From assembly GCA_019044685.2 (NCBI GenBank), contig JAGTXX020000009.1:1612001-1676000 (forward strand): DNA of 64,000 nucleotides. Direction: 5' to 3'. The translations under genes were made by a program, and so were the position numbers. Below the pieces are notes generated by a model. That model had not been told where the DNA came from and searched no databases. It saw nothing but the letters and a program-made list of their open reading frames with translations. Of the stretch, positions 54,458-64,000 are shown in pieces. How positions within the stretch are numbered: position 1 is the first letter of the stretch; each line of letters begins with the position of its first letter. Source of the stretch: Nannochloris sp. 'desiccata'. Lineage: Eukaryota > Chlorophyta > Trebouxiophyceae > Chlorellales > Chlorellaceae.

Positions 54458-55523
54458 ATGATTCCAAGGAGAATGTGCACCAGGATGCAAACTCACATTT
54501 CCCATCGCCCTGCTCCATTGCGCAACACTGGATCACATCAATCCCCATCTTCTACTAGACTGCTCACTATCCCCACAGCCTTTGCTTCCCAGCCCACTTC
54601 ACGCAGACCTCTCCTCAAACTCCTTGGTGGTGGGCTCATGGCAGGCGCGTTATCTTTACAAGGCCGTTCTGTCGGTGCAGCCGCTTCCGTTCCCACCACC
54701 GCAGAGTCGATCCTTGAAGACCCCCAATTCCCAGCGGAGTTCCCCTTCCGCGCCGACGCGTTTGAACGCTATGACGAAGGCTCAGACTCATCTTTTTACG
54801 CTTCTCCCCGTTTTGTCACTCACATTGACGATGCAGCAATTCAAGCACTTACCGACTACTATTCAGAAGTGTTCCCGCCATCCGGCAGCAAAGACAAAGC
54901 GTTATTAGATATCTGTTCCTCTTGGATTTCTCACTACCCTAAAGATTATAGCGCAGGAAAGATTTCTGGACTGGGTATGAACGAAGAGGAACTTGCTCGG
55001 AATCCTATATTAACTGATTTCGCAGTGAAAGATTTAAATGAGGACCCGGTGCTGCCCTATCCCGATTCTACTTTCGATGTGGTTACGAATGCTGTATCTG
55101 TAGATTATCTTACGAAACCTATGGAAGTATTTAAAGAAATGCATAGAGTGTTGAAACCTGGAGGTTTAGCAGTAATGAGCTTTTCAAATAGGTATGTAGG
55201 AAAGAAAAAAAAAGAAAAAAAGAGGAATTAACCGTGCCGATAAATAGCAAAATTGTTTTCTGCATTAACTCAATGAATATGTTTTCTTTCTTTTGCTCAC
55301 GTAATTTTTCTTAATTATACACATATGCAGATGTTTCCCGACGAAAGCTGTCTCTATTTGGACATCTACTGGGGATTTAGATCACGTGTGGATTGTAGGA
55401 AGCTACTTCCACTATGCCGGTGGTTTTGACGCTCCCGCAGCCAAGGAAATAACAAAAAAGGGGTTACTGGGACAAAAGGGCGATCCCATGTACGTTGTCT
55501 ATGCTCGTAAACAAGCGATCTAA
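54458..55523 (+). CDS. SAM-dependent methyltransferase, thylakoid-lumen type
   Basis: Two exons, 54458-55191 and 55331-55523, phase 2, 308 residues from the ATG at 54458. A Ser/Arg-rich stroma-targeting part is followed by a twin-arginine lumen signal: SRRPLLKLLGGGLMAGALSLQ and an Ala-rich cleavage region (VGAAAS). The methyltransferase part has KALLDICSSWISHYP at motif I, LPYPDSTFDVVTNAVSVDYLTKP at motif III, and MHRVLKPGGLAVMSFSNR at motif V. Exon 2 restores the C-terminal domain (FHYAGGFDAPAAKEI). The same layout is found in plant proteins of the thylakoid lumen proteome; the methyl acceptor is unknown. Motif I lacks the usual GxGxG, so SAM binding should be treated with caution. Confidence 0.82.
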
Positions 55524-55746
55524 ATTAATTGAACTCAACAGTGTTTATTAAGCAGTGTTATAAACATAATTGTAAGTGATTAGAGGTAAATAAACAGATT
55601 TCAACTTGTGAACTTCATTTAGCACCAGCATCACCCGCAGCAACAGGCACCCCTCGGTAATCCCTCAGACACCGCAGCAACTTCTACAACAGCATAGTGA
55701 AATCTATTATGTGCGCAGGTACACTATTGCCTGTCTTATCATAAAA

Positions 55747-56556
55747 CTATGTAGGTGGTCCCATTAAATCTTCACGAAGTACCGCTCCACTGGGCATTAC
55801 CATTACCCTCTCTGGATCTCTCCCGGATGAAAACCTTTCTAAAGACGCTGACGTTCGAGCTGGATTAAATGGCGATGTTCGTTCTACCGTGCTCACAACC
55901 CTGCTAAATTCCCCGTACAAAGGTTGAAACTCAGGGGGACCAGGCATACTGAGAATTCCAGCTGGATTTGCAGCGTTTCCGTAGACGGCATGGCATTTAA
56001 ACAAATCGACGGTGAGCGCCCCTGTAACAAAGAAAGAAAGGTCTAGAGCGATGCCACCTATCTTAGAGACACCTAAAAATCCGATATCGCCATCTACTAA
56101 GTTGTTGGACACCACGTCGCTTCGTTCTCGTAGGCTAGAGCCAGCTGTAAAGTTAAAGTCGAGGCCTTTAAATTGCCGCCCATTCAGAGTGGTAAAGGCA
56201 TTTTTTGCTGTGGGGCTGTTAGCTATAGCAAATGTTGAGGTGCTTTGTTTTCCAAAACTAATCCCAAATGACTTGGATTTGATTTTTATGAATAGAGGTG
56301 CAGACCATTGAACAAGGGCCTGGTGCTGAGTTGGCAGACGGGAGATTACAATTCCACTGCCGCTAGCTCTTCCATAAAAGCAAGAGCTCTTGTTGAGGTT
56401 GTAGATGAGGACAAGTTGTGCATTGTTGATAATCCAAGGCTTCATCGGGCTCTCGTCCTGTGTGTCTTCTAGTCTGACAATGTCTCTCCAGATGGATTCT
56501 GCAACTGTGCACTCTCTAGTGAGGATAACCTGCCTCTCTGGCGATTCCACTTCCAT
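55747..56556 (-). CDS. Possible SYLF/Ysc84-domain protein
   Basis: Single exon, 269 residues. After about 65 residues the sequence reads GRASGSGIVISRL, WSAPLFIKIKSKSFGISFG, FAIANSPTAKNAFTTL, KGLDFNFTAGSSLRERSDV and VDGDIGFLGVSKIGGIALDLSFF. The order of blocks and the Gly positions follow the SYLF lipid-binding domain of Ysc84/SH3YL1. The last 50 residues are Ser/Pro/Arg-rich. The match is by pattern only. The gene is divergent from the one at 62086, and the Mutator-like element is inserted about 100 nt upstream of its ATG. Confidence 0.55.
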   Translation of the reverse strand: MEVESPERQVILTRECTVAESIWRDIVRLEDTQDESPMKPWIINNAQLVLIYNLNKSSCFYGRASGSGIVISRLPTQHQALVQWSAPLFIKIKSKSFGISFGKQSTSTFAIANSPTAKNAFTTLNGRQFKGLDFNFTAGSSLRERSDVVSNNLVDGDIGFLGVSKIGGIALDLSFFVTGALTVDLFKCHAVYGNAANPAGILSMPGPPEFQPLYGEFSRVVSTVERTSPFNPARTSASLERFSSGRDPERVMVMPSGAVLREDLMGPPT

Positions 56557-56668
56557 TTTAGGGCTTATTTATGTTCAAAGAAAGCACCAATTTGCTGTGA
56601 AATGGGTGGAGGGAGTTGGGTTTAGAATTAGAGAAAGCCTTTTCTTGAAGAGCCAGCTCATTTGAAAT

Positions 56669-56726
56669 GCACCAGGGTAAACGCAACCTGGCCCCATATA
56701 AGGAGAGTAGGGGACCTACAGGCTAT
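56669..56726 (+). repeat. Left terminal inverted repeat
   Basis: 58 bp starting gcaccagggtaaacgc and ending cctacaggctat; an exact reverse complement of 61846-61903. Confidence 0.97.
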
Positions 56727-56830
56727 CAATTTGAAATTCCCTTTACAGCCAATCCACTGACATCATCAGTCATCTTTATTGGGGATTGGAGCACAGTCTA
56801 ATGTACCTATTAAGAGATTATTAAACAATC

Positions 56831-58384
56831 ATGGCTGTGCAATTGACGGAGGCAGCTAAAAATAAGCTGCACGCCCTGGGAATCCTCCCGTATGATTCTG
56901 ATAAAGCGAAGACTACCTACATGCTGCCTCAGAACGAGGAGGGGTGGGCTTACGAGCGAAAGATCAGATGCACAGCGAGTGACATTGGAATGGTTGCGGG
57001 GCAGTCAGACCGTGGAGATGCTGCGGTAGCTCTGCATCGTAAATTTAATCCACTTCCTCCCTCTCCCGCTATGGCGGTGGCTTTACGATTGGAGCCCATT
57101 ATAGCGAACAATTACGTTAATCAATTGAAGGTGAGATCAGTTCAATTTTTTTGCCTTTTCTTCGGCTACGCATACAGACCCTTACTTAGACAATTTACTC
57201 GAATATTTCACTAGGAAGAGACAAATAATAACGTAAATCTCGACAAGGTTGGCCTCTTAATTCATCCATCGCATCCTTACTTGGCGGCAAGTCTCAACTA
57301 TTTTCAGACTGAGCCCGAGCCCTGTATTGTACAAATGAAGTTCTGGAAGGAGTTTCCTGAGGTCGTCCCTAGAGATACTGAGCTGCAGGTTATCATGCAA
57401 CTTGCAATTGCCGCGGAGTCTGAACATATTCAATGGGGCAGGTCGATGCCCAAGGCGGTGGTTGTTGCGGTTAATCCAGATAGCATTGATTTCTGCAAAT
57501 ACAACATTGAATGGGACGCCCAGGCGAAGAAAACCTGGGAAGAAGATATCCTACCGAAAGCTACACTGTTTTATGAGCACAGAGTTCTTCCAAAGCTTTC
57601 CCCGCTTCATTCCACCGTTCCCTTGTCTTCTCCGCTACACACCATGCCATCGCTTGCTGCCACTCCCTCGCGTAATACTAACACATCTACCCTTGAAGAG
57701 GAAGTTATCATGCAGGATACACCAGTTATTTCCCCCGGTATAGCGAAAGGAAAAGAAGTGTATCATCCAAAGATGGGAAGATTTGGCACCGTTGCTAAAG
57801 TCCTTCCAGGTAGTAATGATTTGTGCATAAATTGGTTTGGCGATGGAGATAATGGTGATAATAGCAAGCGGCACAAACCTTGTGCGCCTGATAAAGTCGT
57901 AGTCCTCCCAAAGCCGCGTTCTGACTGGGTCAAACGTACCCAAAATGGTCAACGGGTGTTGGTTTGTGCTGGCGCTGTGGATAAAGTTGGTCTGAAAGGA
58001 GTGATTACTCAGTGGAACCCATTGAAATGTTCAATTAAGTCTGAAATTGGAGAAATATTCAGAGTCAATACTGAGTTTTTGCACGTGGAGCATAGGGAGC
58101 AACCTGTGGAGCAGCCCAGTTCTACCGTCTCATTGAAAAGAGGAAATGTGTCGACCCATGGTTTTAAGCAATGGCTTCTTGACTTTGAACACGAAAACAA
58201 CGTGAAATTGGTCCTTCACAGAGTCAATGATACATGCTCTCGTATTCTTATGGAAGAAAAGCTAGAGGAGGCTATTGAATTGGCAAAATATATTAAAAAA
58301 AGGGCTGGCGGTGCTGCTGCTGGTGATGACGAGACTGGGGCAGAGACATTGTTACAGCTTAAAAACCCAAAGGAATTGCTGTAA
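56831..58384 (+). CDS. YqaJ-type nuclease-fold protein carried by the element
   Basis: Two exons, 56831-57130 and 57215-58384, phase 0, 489 residues. Residues 45-170 follow the YqaJ/lambda-exonuclease layout: RKIRCTASDIGMVAG, a family with ALRLEPIIANNYV, then HPSHPYLAASLNYF, CIVQMKFWKEFP, and ELQVIMQLAIAAES. In active members the corresponding positions read SxD and ExK; here the Asp appears as Asn and the Glu as Gln, with the Lys kept. A Ser/Thr/Pro linker follows, then a small beta domain resembling KOW/Tudor folds (VYHPKMGRFGTVAKV, LCINWFGDGD) and a C-terminal charged helix. A role in transposition, possibly end binding or processing, is inferred from linkage. Confidence 0.75.
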
Positions 58385-58492
58385 TTATTAATATAAATAT
58401 TATATTATTGTATAATGAATGTATTATAATTATTATAAACGTAGAATAACTCAGGTACAGTTGTTTTAATGTAATAAATAAATGTCTTAATC

Positions 58493-61400
58493 TTAAAAAA
58501 CTTCATTGTCGTCTTTTTTATACCGCCTCTTACGAGGGGTCCTGAGACCCCCAGCTTTGCCGTGTCGAACTAAACCCTCATTCTCCATTCCTCGCTTTTG
58601 CTCCCTTGGTCTACCTATATCGTTCCTCCTGACTAGGGCGGGTGGGGAGACCCCATTATCTTCCATTCCAGGGTCTTGAGAGGGCTGCAACATAGCAGCG
58701 CCAGCAACGCTCACGGCATGGTCAAGTGCTACAGCAGGTGCCTCAACAGTATTGGCATCTTCTCTCTTACTTTTACTCCTACCAGGATACAAAGGTCTCG
58801 TTACCCTATCTTTAGGCATCCTTGACAGCTTCTTAGTTTCTTTCTTATCCATTGCCTTGGTCGTTGGCGCCAATGATGGTCGTCTACTTTTAGCTTTTTC
58901 AAGTAGATTATTAATTTCCGCAGTGAGATAACTGGCATCAGGACCTGGAAGCTCTTTGAGAACATTTTTCAGCTTATTGCATGCCTGCATGCCTTCTCTA
59001 TTCTCTTTTGGCACACTATATTCTCGCTGTACCGAAGCCACTGCCTTCACGGAATCAAGCTCTGCTTGAGCACATTCAACACCGTTCAGAGGGTCACTGC
59101 CATGCAGAACACCTATTCTTTTCCGTAAATGGACATCTATATTCTCAGGGATATCCTCTTCGATGGGATCAGGAGAGAAATCAATACTTTCCAAAGCAGC
59201 GGCAGCCATGACATGAGCACAGATGCCCCCTATTTCATAGCAATTGCAGGAGCAGCCCCCATCCCACCCGCTAATAATAGCACTACGAGCTTCGTCAGAG
59301 AAAAGCTTGCATGCATAGAGCTTTTCATCAGGTTCTGAGCCCTCCAGTTGGGTGAAGAAAGTAGAATCTGCAGAAGGAAAATTTAAAAGTTTAAATTAAA
59401 AAAAAAAAATGAAGGAAAGAAAAGTCATTTAATTGCTATAATGGCATTGTCAGCAATTCCTGTGCTTCGTCAACAGCTATAGATGGGTCAATAATGTTCA
59501 TCATCCAATTTAATATGCGTACATACCTTTTAAGCACTTCGTTTCAATGCATTTAGCAGTTCTTTCCAATACACCGCCTGTAACTGGCACGACGTTGGCA
59601 GCAGCAGCCACATGCTTGCAAATTCCATATTGATTCGCTCGACATTCGCAAGAAAGATCTCCAAGACATATCTTATAGCTTGTTCCAATGCGATTTGCGC
59701 TGAGAACATACCCTCCACTTGTGGGATCGCCTTCCAAAACTTGCACCGCCCCCGGCTTCTTGGCTAACATTTCCACTTCTCTTTCATGAAGGCTGTCAAT
59801 GTTCTGGGCGTTAGATGTTGCAATTCCAAACACCTTGCGGATTCTGTCATACAGGTAATGAGGTAAAACATCAAAAACAAGTAATTGTACGAGATCTTCC
59901 ATGCGTTGCTTCACCCGTCGCCTTGCAAAACCATACTTGAACTTTCTGAAGAAAGCTTCCAACAAATTATTTGTATCACTGCGCAAGTGTTTAACTTGGA
60001 GACGACCATAGCATGCCCAATGGTCCGCATCCTTCTCCCATTCAGAGGCAAAATAGGTGCCAACTGCTGGAGCCTCATCGGCTAACATATCTTTGAAATT
60101 TCTGCATTTCACATTGAAAGTGCTCTTATTCTCACAGTACTGCAGAAATTAGAAGAAAAAGAAGAAGAAAATGTGTTATATACACTAAAGGGAATTGAAA
60201 ATATAGAGGGAAATAAATAATATTAAGGAAATAAATTGCAAATGTTATTTTTAAATTTAAAAATTCAAAAAAAAAACTGCAACAGAAATTAACTTATTTC
60301 ACTACTTAGATATACTAACCTGCAATTCTCGTAATTCCCTGTATATTTTTACTCTCAAACCTTTATTATCCTTGCCAAAAATGCCACTCTTTTGGGATTT
60401 GCAGAACTTTTCAAAGTCTTGAAGCATGTGAAAGATGCAAAGCAAATATTTTATGCCCAGTTGCTTGCATGAAGCAATTTGTGATTTGCTTTTGTCCATC
60501 ATGACGTGAGAGATCTCCATCTCAGCAGCAGCAGCAATAGTACTTAAGAATGTGGAGCAGATAGTTGCTTCCTCGCCGTCAGCAATGCAAAAAGCAACGG
60601 GGCAGCCATTGCCGTAATCATCTCGGACGAGGGCGGTGAGAATTGGGTATCCATAAGCGCTCAACCCATACACAGCGTCAAGAAAAATCATATCACCACC
60701 AAAGCATTTCAGCATTCTCGTTGCGAAAGGGCTACTGAGTATGAGAGTGAAGTTATTAGTGATATTCTTATCTTGATCGAGCACTTGAGGCGTATAGAGC
60801 AAAACTGTCCCGGGTAATTTTGTCTCTAGCGTTTCGACCAACATATGTGAGATCATTAGGGTGGAACTGCTTCTCTACCTTCAATTGCTTGACTATGTTC
60901 TGGATATCTTTTAATGAAGGCAAGAAATGACGGGAGACCTTGCCGTCAGTAATAGCATTGACCTTTCCATTAGCTTGCAGAGCGTACAGGATCTGCTGAG
61001 GCGACATTCCAGCATTTATATAGTACTTCAGGGCAATAAATGAAAGAAGATAGTACATTAGAATGAGTATTGAGACCCTAAATTATTGTTTATCCCAATA
61101 ATCAGTTGGTAGCGGTTGGCAGCGGCACTTAAAGATTTATAATAGAATGACTGCATACTTAAACCAATTCTCAAGCATCACTCACCTCTTTAGCTAGTTT
61201 AACAATATCTGGATGCAAAGATAAATACTTCAAGTCCTCAGTACTGCCAGGAACGTGGCCAGAGTGACCATGCCGTTCTTCATAATGAACAACGTCAGGC
61301 TGATCCCTTCTAATGGTACATACGAGTTCATAGTTACACCCTACTTTCTTCGATCTCCGTTGTTTAGCTTCGCCAGAGCTCTCGTGGCACCCAGAACGGG

Positions 61401-61578
61401 CACATTTAAACGTCACACTCATCAGAACACGAGAGTCGGCATCATACGATGTCTTCATCCTCTTGGTATTATCAAAAGCGCGGTCGACGTTGCCAAGGGC
61501 TTTAGACGTCGATGGAAAATTTTTCTCGGTGGTTTTGAGGACTTTCTGAACATTTAAGTCCTTGTCAGTCGCATTCAT
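58493..61578 (-). CDS. MULE-type transposase with two SWIM zinc fingers
   Basis: Five exons on the minus strand: 61578-61186, 61025-60879, about 60823-60320, 60139-59527 and 59367-58493, for about 843 residues. The boundary between exons 2 and 3 is the least certain: a frame change requires an intron of about 55 nt. An N-terminal FLYWCH/FAR1-like region has CARSGCHES...HYEERHGHSGH. The DDE core shows MIFLDAVYGLSAYGYPILTAL (first Asp), SHVMMDKSKSQIASCKQLG (second Asp) and LLCIFHMLQDFE. Two SWIM fingers follow: CECRANQYGICKHV and CSCNCYEIGGICAHV. The C-terminus is basic (KSKREDA, KRRYKKDD). It cuts and inserts the element by recognising the terminal repeats. Confidence 0.88.
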
Positions 61579-61845
61579 TGTTGCAAGTTTTAAATGTGAT
61601 CGAAGACCTCCACGTTCAGATATAAACAATATTTATCTGGCAAATGATTCAAAATAATTAATCAAAACAACGTATGGCACCGGCGATCTACAACAGCAGC
61701 CACAGGAGAGTTGCTTTCGTTTCGATTCGAATTTCAATGTTAAAATGTTAACTATAAAGGGACCAGTGATTTTGAAGGAACCTAAGGAGACTACATACAA
61801 CGAAACTATCTAAGTGAAGTAATCATTAAAAGAAATGGCAAGAAT

Positions 61846-61903
61846 ATAGCCTGTAGGTCCCCTACTCTCCTTATATGGGGCCAGGTTGCGTTTACCCTGG
61901 TGC
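61846..61903 (-). repeat. Right terminal inverted repeat
   Basis: 58 bp, exact inverse of 56669-56726. The transposase ATG lies about 270 nt inside it. Confidence 0.97.
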
Positions 61904-62085
61904 GTTTGAAATTTTGAGAGGAAAAATGGCCGAAATTTTTCGTCAGCCCAAAATCCTAAATAAAAACACTGTTGTCATTGTATTTAACAAAAATTAAGAA
62001 CAAAGTTCACAAGGGCTTCAACAAGATGCAGCGGGTTTGAAAGAATTATTAAGTTTTATTCGAAATCTAACCATTGTATCGGAAA

Positions 62086-62977
62086 ATGGTAACAGCGGCT
62101 ATTTGGCCCGCTTTAGCAGGTGCATTGCGCTACACAAATTTTAAAAAATTATGCTGGACCACCTTCGTGCATTAGGTGGCGATGTGCCTCTCTACTTTGT
62201 TGCTCAGTCATAGATTCACCGCTCACCGCCCCCTTCCTCCTTCTTTTTTCCCTTCCCCCACAGGCTACCTCTTTACATACTTCAACACCAAAAAAACAGA
62301 TGAGCGTAAAGCTCAAATTGACCGTGCGAACGACCAAGTCCGTCTTCTCTATGGTCCATTACTAGCCTGTATTAGTGCAACTCGGTCGGCGTATGCAGCT
62401 ATGGTCCGACAACATAGTCCCGACGGCACTACTGATGGCTTTGTAAAAGCCATTAGAGAATGGCCAGATGGTCCAGAAGGGAACTCGTATAGGTGAATAT
62501 TAATTTTTCTCCCTCCCTTTTGGTAATTTCTACCGAAATTGAAATGGTTTAGGACCTTTTCCTGACATCTTTTTCATTTTGAAATAATCTCCCGGTCTAT
62601 TTGTCTTTATTTTCGTGTTTTTCAGGCATTGGATGAAATCAGTTCTACAGCCACTAAACGAGCGTGCTGCGGACATAATCATCAACCATCTAAATTTACT
62701 AGAATCTTCTAATATAGATCCTGTGTTGCTACAATTTGTAGCTCATGTTAGCTCATATCGAGTAATTCTAAACAGGTGGGAAGATGGAGCAACCGCCGAG
62801 TGGTCTGCCGTTTCTTATCCTGACAAACTGCCCCAGTATGTAGAGAGAGAATTCAAGAAAATTAAAAGAAAACAAGCAGATTTATTAGGAATTAAAAAGA
62901 CGGCGACGACAGAAGCAGGAGAGGCAGGTGGTAAGGATATAAACACTGGAAAAGTGCCGCTACATTCGAAATTGTAA
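62086..62977 (+). CDS. Conserved-looking protein of unknown function
   Basis: Three exons: 62086-62119, 62264-62492 and 62626-62977 (phases 1 and 2), giving 204 residues. Exon 1 encodes only MVTAAIWPALAG; the donor GCAG|GTGCAT and the phase give a continuous hydrophobic N-terminus (WPALAGYLFTYFNTKK), probably a membrane anchor. The rest is helical: RANDQVRLLYGPLLACISATRSAY, HWMKSVLQPLNERAADII, VAHVSSYRVILNRW and YVEREFKKIKRKQADLLG. I have no family name for it. The Mutator-like element sits about 180 nt upstream of the ATG. Confidence 0.75.
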
Positions 62978-63669
62978 CAACGGCCGCCATAGCGAATCTT
63001 TTTAGATTTTGGTTTTCACGATATTAATATGCAGAAGAAAGAGGCAAAAGCATCTAAGAGATCTTCAAGTTCCTGACCCTTATGAATAGTGTGTGTACTA
63101 GATAAAGAGTAGCTTAAGCAGTGTGTGATGAGAACAAAAAGGAGTAGTAACAGAGAAGAATGCTGTCCGTAATCGATTCCCCTTGTTTTGAAGTGTCAAA
63201 CCAGTAAACTCGTTTCGGTACCCTTCCACAGTCGGCATTTCATTGTAGGGTATGCTGTTTTAATTATAAATTTAGACAATTGCAGTAGGAATTGTGCTGG
63301 TTTGAAAAAGGGCGTGTCTTGCCAGGCGGCGGTGACGCCGCATATTTATAATTTTCACTGAGGTAGGCTCCATGTCAGTTCAAATTTAAATATATTCATT
63401 CGTTTTCGCTGGCACGTTCGCTTTTGAGTTATCTTTGTAGTAGCTATTGGTTGGATTAGCACCGTCTTCAAGGCTTGGTTTGAAAAGAAGTTGAAGTTCA
63501 GGCGGAGAACTCGCAGTTCAATCCAAATCAACTAAAAATAAGTTATTTTTAGCTAAAATTCTTTCAACTGTGCCGTTTCCCATCATAAAACCCTTTTTAT
63601 TCAAACATATACTAATTATTTTTGAGACAAACCCCTCGCTGCAAGCTAGTCGTAAATAAATAAATAAAG
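62978..63669. other. Intergenic region
   Basis: About 690 nt between two plus-strand genes. It must contain the promoter of the gene at 63670. AT-rich; no gene or repeat recognised. Confidence 0.4.
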
Positions 63670-64000
63670 ATGATTTCAACATGTTCGCTTATTCGATTAA
63701 AACCAACCTTAGCTACACCGTATCCAAACAGCCGCAACGGAAATCAGCTTTGGCGCGTACACGCACTAACATCGTCTACTGCCCCTTCTTCCGGCCAACA
63801 GCAATCCTCATTACCCACTGGAATCATCACCCGGCAAGAACACAATGCTATCCAAATAGAATACTTTACCCGTGAACTAAAATCCCTACAAGATTCTATA
63901 ACCGAAGAAGTAGAAGTGGAACTCGAACGCGTTGCGCAATCTATCCCATGGCTTGGCCCCAACACGAGAGTGTTGGATGTCGGTGCTGGCGATGGCGCCT
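63670..64000 (+). CDS. SAM-dependent methyltransferase, partial at right edge
   Basis: The first 110 residues are visible from the ATG at 63670. About 50 residues rich in Ser/Thr/Asn/Arg look like a plastid or mitochondrial transit peptide (MISTCSLIRLKPTLATPY). A helical segment follows (IIRQ-like ITRQEHNAIQIEYFTRELKSL). The SAM-binding motif I begins at the edge: NTRVLDVGAGDGA. The start of IQIEYF resembles class-I methyltransferases of the UbiE/COQ5 type, but substrate and subfamily cannot be judged. Confidence 0.7.
   Translation, partial: MISTCSLIRLKPTLATPYPNSRNGNQLWRVHALTSSTAPSSGQQQSSLPTGIITRQEHNAIQIEYFTRELKSLQDSITEEVEVELERVAQSIPWLGPNTRVLDVGAGDGA

Larger units (their letters stand above)
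56669..61903. mobile_element. Mutator-like element with YqaJ-fold gene
   Basis: A 5235-bp element bounded by 58-bp terminal inverted repeats identical at all 58 positions. It is flanked by a 9-bp target duplication with one mismatch (atttgaaat at 56660-56668, gtttgaaat at 61904-61912), the size expected of Mutator-superfamily insertions. It contains two convergent genes: a YqaJ-fold protein (plus) and a SWIM-finger DDE transposase (minus), whose 3' ends are about 108 nt apart. The perfect repeats and intact frames suggest recent activity. It lies in the gap between two divergent host genes. Confidence 0.93.

Noticed and set aside
56669..56726. Treating the 58-bp sequence as a promoter element shared by two host genes
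   Set aside because: It occurs as exact inverted copies at both ends of a transposase-coding block, flanked by a target duplication.

Overview
The window is nuclear DNA of a photosynthetic eukaryote, most likely a green alga. Genes lie on both strands, are split by short GT-AG (and a few GC-AG) introns, and include plastid functions: an HHL1-like thylakoid protein, organellar ribosome recycling factor, IspE of the plastid isoprenoid pathway, and a Tat-signal methyltransferase. Eukaryotic housekeeping genes lie beside them: TRAPPC10, gamma-tubulin, LSm8, isocitrate lyase, a mitochondrial succinate/fumarate carrier, NAMPT and gamma-glutamyl hydrolase. Secreted proteins with Pro-rich linkers, FN3 repeats and a C-terminal Hint domain also fit chlorophyte algae. 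The species cannot be named from the sequence. Exon boundaries were worked out by hand from splice consensus, reading phase and protein continuity.

Layout. 1-11.7 kb: a long ankyrin-repeat protein (runs off the left edge), an HtrA protease, HHL1, RRF, a DUF3700 glutamine-amidotransferase-like protein, and a BaiN/HI0933-type flavoprotein. 11.2-18.2 kb: a 3.1-kb segment present in two full copies plus a partial third. It has split what was evidently a divergent flavoprotein/TRAPPC10 gene pair, leaving truncated copies of both genes and two copies of a Gln-rich gene. 18.1-24.7 kb: TRAPPC10. 25-29 kb: remnants of a chromodomain (Ty3-type) retrotransposon on both sides of a secreted-protein gene. 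29-34.9 kb: an adenosine-specific-kinase-family gene and a 1289-residue secreted FN3-Hint protein. 35-41 kb: IspE, a degenerate low-molecular-weight phosphatase, and a divergent isocitrate lyase/SFC1 pair. 41-56.5 kb: small secreted proteins, LSm8, gamma-tubulin, NAMPT, GGH, a coiled-coil protein, a lumenal methyltransferase and a possible SYLF-domain protein.

56.7-61.9 kb is a complete-looking Mutator-like element of 5235 bp with identical 58-bp terminal inverted repeats and a near-perfect 9-bp target duplication. It encodes a double-SWIM DDE transposase and, convergent to it, a YqaJ-type nuclease-fold protein whose apparent metal ligands are changed to amides. It sits in the promoter gap between two divergent host genes. 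The right edge holds a conserved unknown gene and the start of another methyltransferase gene.

Most genes are in divergent or convergent pairs. Isocitrate lyase with the succinate/fumarate carrier is the pair with the clearest shared physiology: succinate made by the glyoxylate cycle must enter mitochondria in exchange for fumarate.
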